DNA from: Aquanectria penicillioides
Lineage: Eukaryota; Ascomycota; Sordariomycetes; Hypocreales; Nectriaceae
Direction: 5' to 3'
Assembly: GCA_003415625.1 (NCBI GenBank)
Contig: PYIU01000004.1
Span: 3,782,001 to 3,846,000, forward strand
Length of the DNA stretch: 64,000 bases
Below the pieces are notes generated by a model that saw only the letters and a program-made list of their open reading frames with translations, ran no database searches and was not told the origin of the DNA. Position numbers and translations under genes: made by a program. Each line of letters starts with the position of its first letter. Position 1 is the stretch's first letter. This document shows, piece by piece, positions 60,361-64,000 of this stretch.

Positions 60361-61027
60361 GCAATATATATTTAATATAGCTATAGATAGTATTCTTACT
60401 AATATTAGTAGATACTAAAACATTAAGCTAGCTGCATTAAGGTAAGGGGTACTGCACTAACCTTAAGGGCAGTATAGAATCTGCTCTATTCTATATACAT
60501 TATATAGATAGCAAGAAATAGAAAGGACAGTCTATACTAAAATTAAGCTAATATATAGTTTCTATTCTTTATAGCTATAAAAAACTAACTATTAATAGAT
60601 ACTAAAGCTAATAGCTATATAGCTTATATCTATATGCATAAGCTATATAAGCTACTGCTATACTTAATAAAGGCCAATACCTATATACTAATAGTGGCTT
60701 TATAGGAGGGGATAGCTATAGTAAGTATAGCTTGGTTTAGTTCTATTGTAGGTATAATGCTAATATAGGTTATAGGAGGAGGAGCTCTAGCGGTTAGGGG
60801 CTAAGGCCATTTAGGCCAAGAGGAGGGCGACTTAAGCGCGCTCTTAAGCCGTACCTGCAGTTCTAATTGTAGGTCCTAGTGCTGATCAGCTCTATGAGCT
60901 GATTAGTGGAGTCAACTGTATGGCTATAGCTCTTAAGAGCTTAGTGGCTATGCTGCCTTCTTTAGTTGGGGGGGCTGAGGCTGCTTGAGGATGGGCGGCG
61001 TCTGGGAGTAGTAGCGGCAGTAGGTAG
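59741..61027 (-). mobile_element. LINE copy B: 5'-truncated copy of the Tad-type LINE
   Basis: Matches copy A from 28,468 to about 29,736 in the same orientation, so it holds the last ~1.28 kb (3' UTR) of the LINE on minus. 5' truncation is typical of LINEs. Its truncated end (60,765-61,027) keeps near-normal G+C, while its 3' part is strongly RIP-mutated; in copy A the pattern is the opposite. The 3' UTR contains a (TAA)n array at 60,276-60,360. Confidence 0.82.
60276..60360. repeat. (TAA)n / (AAT)n microsatellite in LINE copy B
   Basis: About 28 AAT units with one interruption near 60,328. It corresponds to the AACAAT array in copy A. Confidence 0.9.
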
Positions 61028-62329
61028 TTTTATATATATATATATATATATATATCTCTCTTTTTTTTATTATACTTTAAGACTATATTAAATCTATTAT
61101 TAATATCTATTATTATATCTTTATATACTATAAGTATATAAATATATTAGTGCTACTATATATGCCTATATATATCTATTTATATTTATATATATATATA
61201 TAGATTTACTTAAATATTTTTATTAAAATAATAAAAAAATGCTAATTATAATAGTCTATATACACTTTATATTCTTTACTATAATTAAATCTATAGGCAA
61301 TTCTATATAATATTTTATATACTTACTTTTTTAATAATTGCTAATATATATTCTATAATCTTAAGAATTAATAATTAATATTAAATATACTTTAAAATAT
61401 AATAATTACTTTAGTTAGGCTTTTTATTCTTTTATTAATCTTTAATTATATTTATAGAAATATACCTTTATTATTAATATTATACTTTTATTAATATAAA
61501 TATATTAAGAACCTTTTATTAATTTAAACTTAATTTATATTTAAGCAATAATGCCCTATTATAATTGCATTATTGCTATTTTATTTAAGACCTTTACTTT
61601 ATACTTAAGTATATAATAAAGGTAAAGATAGTTACTATCTTAATGCTAATTAAAAATATAGATTAATAACTATTATAACCCTATATAATAAAATCTTATA
61701 AATAAAAAGATAAATAGGTCTATTCTCTTTAGCTTATAATATTTATTTAATTCTTTATTTATTTATTTTCTTTTATATCTATTATTCTATTTATAAATTA
61801 TAGCTTAATTTTAATTTATTCTTTATTAAATAAACTTATTAATATATCTATTTATATATACTATTTAAGACTTTAATATTTATATATATTTATACTTATA
61901 TATATACTTCTATATACTTATATTTATATATATATATAATATAATTATAACTATTTCTTAAATAACTTCTTTAATTAACTTCCTAACTATTACCCTAACT
62001 ATTGCCTAAACTATCTTTTTAGCCTTTACTTTAACCTTTACCTTAACTTTTACTTTAATTTCTATTTTAATTAATCTTTTAATTATCCCTAAAAAACCCC
62101 TTTTCCTTTCTATTTTCTTAAAAATCTCTTAAATATTTAAATATAAATAAAATTATAATTATTAAGATCTATAAGCCCTAAATATTATAAGAAGGATATA
62201 AAAATAATTTATTTTTAGTATATATTTATACTATTTACTTTAAACTCTATTAACTTTAGTGCTGCTAGATTAGTATACTTTATAATAATATTAATAGTAA
62301 ATTGCAACTTTTTAGTATCTATAATCTTA
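61028..62329. other. 1.3 kb of AT-rich low-complexity sequence
   Basis: (TA)n at 61,031-61,054 and many TATATAT runs. 61,975-62,090 is pyrimidine-rich with imperfect CTAACTATTGCC / CTTTACTTTAAC units. I see no coding frame or recognisable element. Confidence 0.5.
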
Positions 62330-64000
62330 TTAAACCTAAGGTATCCTATACATAGGGAAACACTAGAACGCACTTTAGATTATAGAAATAAAGCTTAAAA
62401 TAATTGAATAAAGGTCATATAAATACAATATAGCTCTATTAGATCTAGTATAACCTAACCCCTCTTTTAGAGCCTAAGCAATAAAGCAAGGCTAAAAGGG
62501 ACAAGAAGAAAACAAGAATACACACAATTATACAACTAGTTCAGTTTAACAATTAAGAGTCTTAAAGCTGTATTTGTTAGTGCAGCTATAACTATTTAAT
62601 TAAGCTCTAAAAGCAAGAAACAAACCTTATATTTTAATTCTAAACTAAATATATAAGATAATTTTAAAGACCTATATCCTTAATAACCCAAACGATTAGG
62701 AAACCTTTAAATAAAGCTATAAAGTGAAAATTACTATAGAATAAATTAAAAAGCTTAGAATCCTTAAGGACTCTTTTTAGTTTAAAACTACTTGAATTTT
62801 TAAGCCTATAATATTAATTGCTATAAGATATTTTGCAAAAGAGAAAGCTAAGGCTAAAAGCTTAAGATTAAAGTTTATTTAATTAATATAAAGGGCAACT
62901 ATAATAATAGAGCTGCTTTCTAAAGACTAAAAACTATTAAAATATAAGCTTATAATATTCTATTATAATTAAGAAAAATATAAAATTAAAGTAAATAGAA
63001 TCTATAATATCTTTAATTAAATAATAAAGAAAATAAGCCTTTATTATATTTAAATATATTTATCTATAATAAATAAAGAGAATAATAATAATAATATTAT
63101 AAAATTTTATAATAACCTTAAAGCTATATATAGAATTAATAATGCACTAAAAGGAAAATAAGCTTAAAAATACTATTTTAAAGTGCTAAAATAGACTTTA
63201 AACCCTAAAATTATTTAATAAGATTAAATTATTAATTAAGAATAGTTTATAAAGATTATAACTATAAAAAATATTATTAAAGCCTTATACCTAAATGTAT
63301 AGTTTATAGACTTAAAATAATACCTTAAAAGTTATTTTTAAATATTCCTTTAAATTACTAAAGTATAATATAAAGATACTATTAAGAAAAGTACCTATAT
63401 ATTAGCTGCTTTTACTTTAAGTTTTAAATATAAAATTAAAAAAAGAAAAAAAACTAAAGGAAAGCAATATAAAGCTTTAGTATAAAAGGGGAACTTTAGA
63501 CCTATATTTTAAGGCTTAAACCTACCTTTTAAAAAACATTTTTATTTAAAGAGCTTATAACTTAAATAACTTAAGTTAAAGAAATAAAAATAAACTCTAA
63601 AGGAAGATAATTATTGCATTTTATATAGAAAATCACATTTTAATGCTAATACCTAAAAGTGCTAAATTGCATTCCCTAAAAATATACTTAAGTAAATAGA
63701 AAGGCAAAAGTAAATAGATAAAAGATAGAAAATATAGTTAAAAGATTAAATTAAAGTTTAGGAACTATATAAAAAGCTTAAAAAGTAAACTATACAATTA
63801 ATTAAGGATTTAAACTAATAATTAATATTATAAATCCTAATTTTAAATTCTATAGCTATTTTCCTTATTTTATATAGTAAATACTTATTATAAATCTTAA
63901 TTATACTTAACTTAAAGACAATACTATATATTTTTAATAATAAAAAGAAATTTAAGAATCTTAAATTAGCTTTATTTAATAAAGTTATTTTTATTAAATT
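62330..64000 (+). mobile_element. Start of a Copia-like retrotransposon, running off the window
   Basis: 62,330-62,700 is a less mutated stretch with many CA/TG (for example AGGGAAACACTAGAACGCAC near 62,354) that may hold the LTR and leader. From about 62,840 a plus-strand frame with only RIP-type stops reads like a Copia Gag, with a knuckle-like region at 63,615-63,665. LTR limits cannot be set because the other LTR is outside the window. The class assignment is moderate. Confidence 0.5.
62840..63830 (+). pseudogene. Copia-like gag remnant
   Basis: The plus-strand reading is continuous except for TAA/TAG. Near 63,615-63,665 it reads YCILYRKSHFN...KC, then IAFPK, with Cys/His spacing like the zinc knuckle of Copia Gag proteins (one ligand codon is TAT). 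No full-length frame is left. Confidence 0.5.

Noticed and set aside
61980..62090. Telomere-like or satellite array (CTAACTATTGCC-like units)
   Set aside because: The units are irregular and few, there is no canonical TTAGGG/CCCTAA, and a retroelement follows.

Overview
This window looks like nuclear DNA from a filamentous ascomycete (Pezizomycotina; Eurotiomycetes is my guess, not proven). The genes have short introns of 48-135 bp with GT...AG ends and CTAAC/CTGAC-type branch points. Their products are typical of such fungi: a BAR-SH3 protein, a DUF2439/ZGRF1-like protein, a half zinc-cluster protein and the tRNA adenosine deaminase Tad2. The rest of the window carries the signature of repeat-induced point mutation (RIP).

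Layout. Positions 1-16,454 are an ordinary gene-bearing segment of balanced base composition: the 3' end of one gene, a small fungal-specific hypothetical gene (450-1633), the BAR-SH3 gene on the minus strand (1981-3476), the ZGRF1-like gene (5328-7625), the half zinc-cluster gene (10464-13073) and TAD2 (14692-16454). Long spacers separate them, and I could assign no gene in those. Within about 100-300 bp after the TAD2 stop the sequence becomes extremely AT-rich and stays so to the end of the window (about 47 kb). No intact gene survives there.

The AT-rich block can be read as a nest of RIP-degraded transposons. (a) A Tad-type LINE is present three times: copy C on plus (17,055 to about 22,815), copy A on minus (28,468-35,109, end to end) and copy B on minus (59,741-61,027, 5'-truncated). 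(b) A tRNA-derived SINE of about 590 bp is present twice: 17,818-18,412 plus, inserted in LINE C, and 41,848-42,431 minus, inserted in the Gypsy element. Each copy has a 15-18 bp target-site duplication. The SINE 3' tail resembles the LINE 3' end, so the LINE probably mobilised it. (c) A 630-bp MITE with about 65-bp terminal inverted repeats and an 8-bp duplication sits in LINE C (20,273-20,902). (d) A Ty3/Gypsy element has two 379-bp LTRs (23,947-24,325 and 43,234-43,612). LINE A splits its pol, and the second SINE sits near its 3' LTR. (e) A palindrome of about 11.4 kb (45,243-56,612, centre about 50,680) carries in each arm a degraded PIF1-family helicase, probably from a Helitron, arranged tail to tail. 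(f) The start of a Copia-like element lies at the right edge (from about 62,330).

Most interesting are the SINE/LINE pair with a shared tail, the giant palindrome with a one-sided tetranucleotide expansion, the trinucleotide context of the surviving CpA sites, and the patchy RIP that spares different parts of different LINE copies. All boundaries were found by reading and comparing the copies by eye; no alignment or database search was run.
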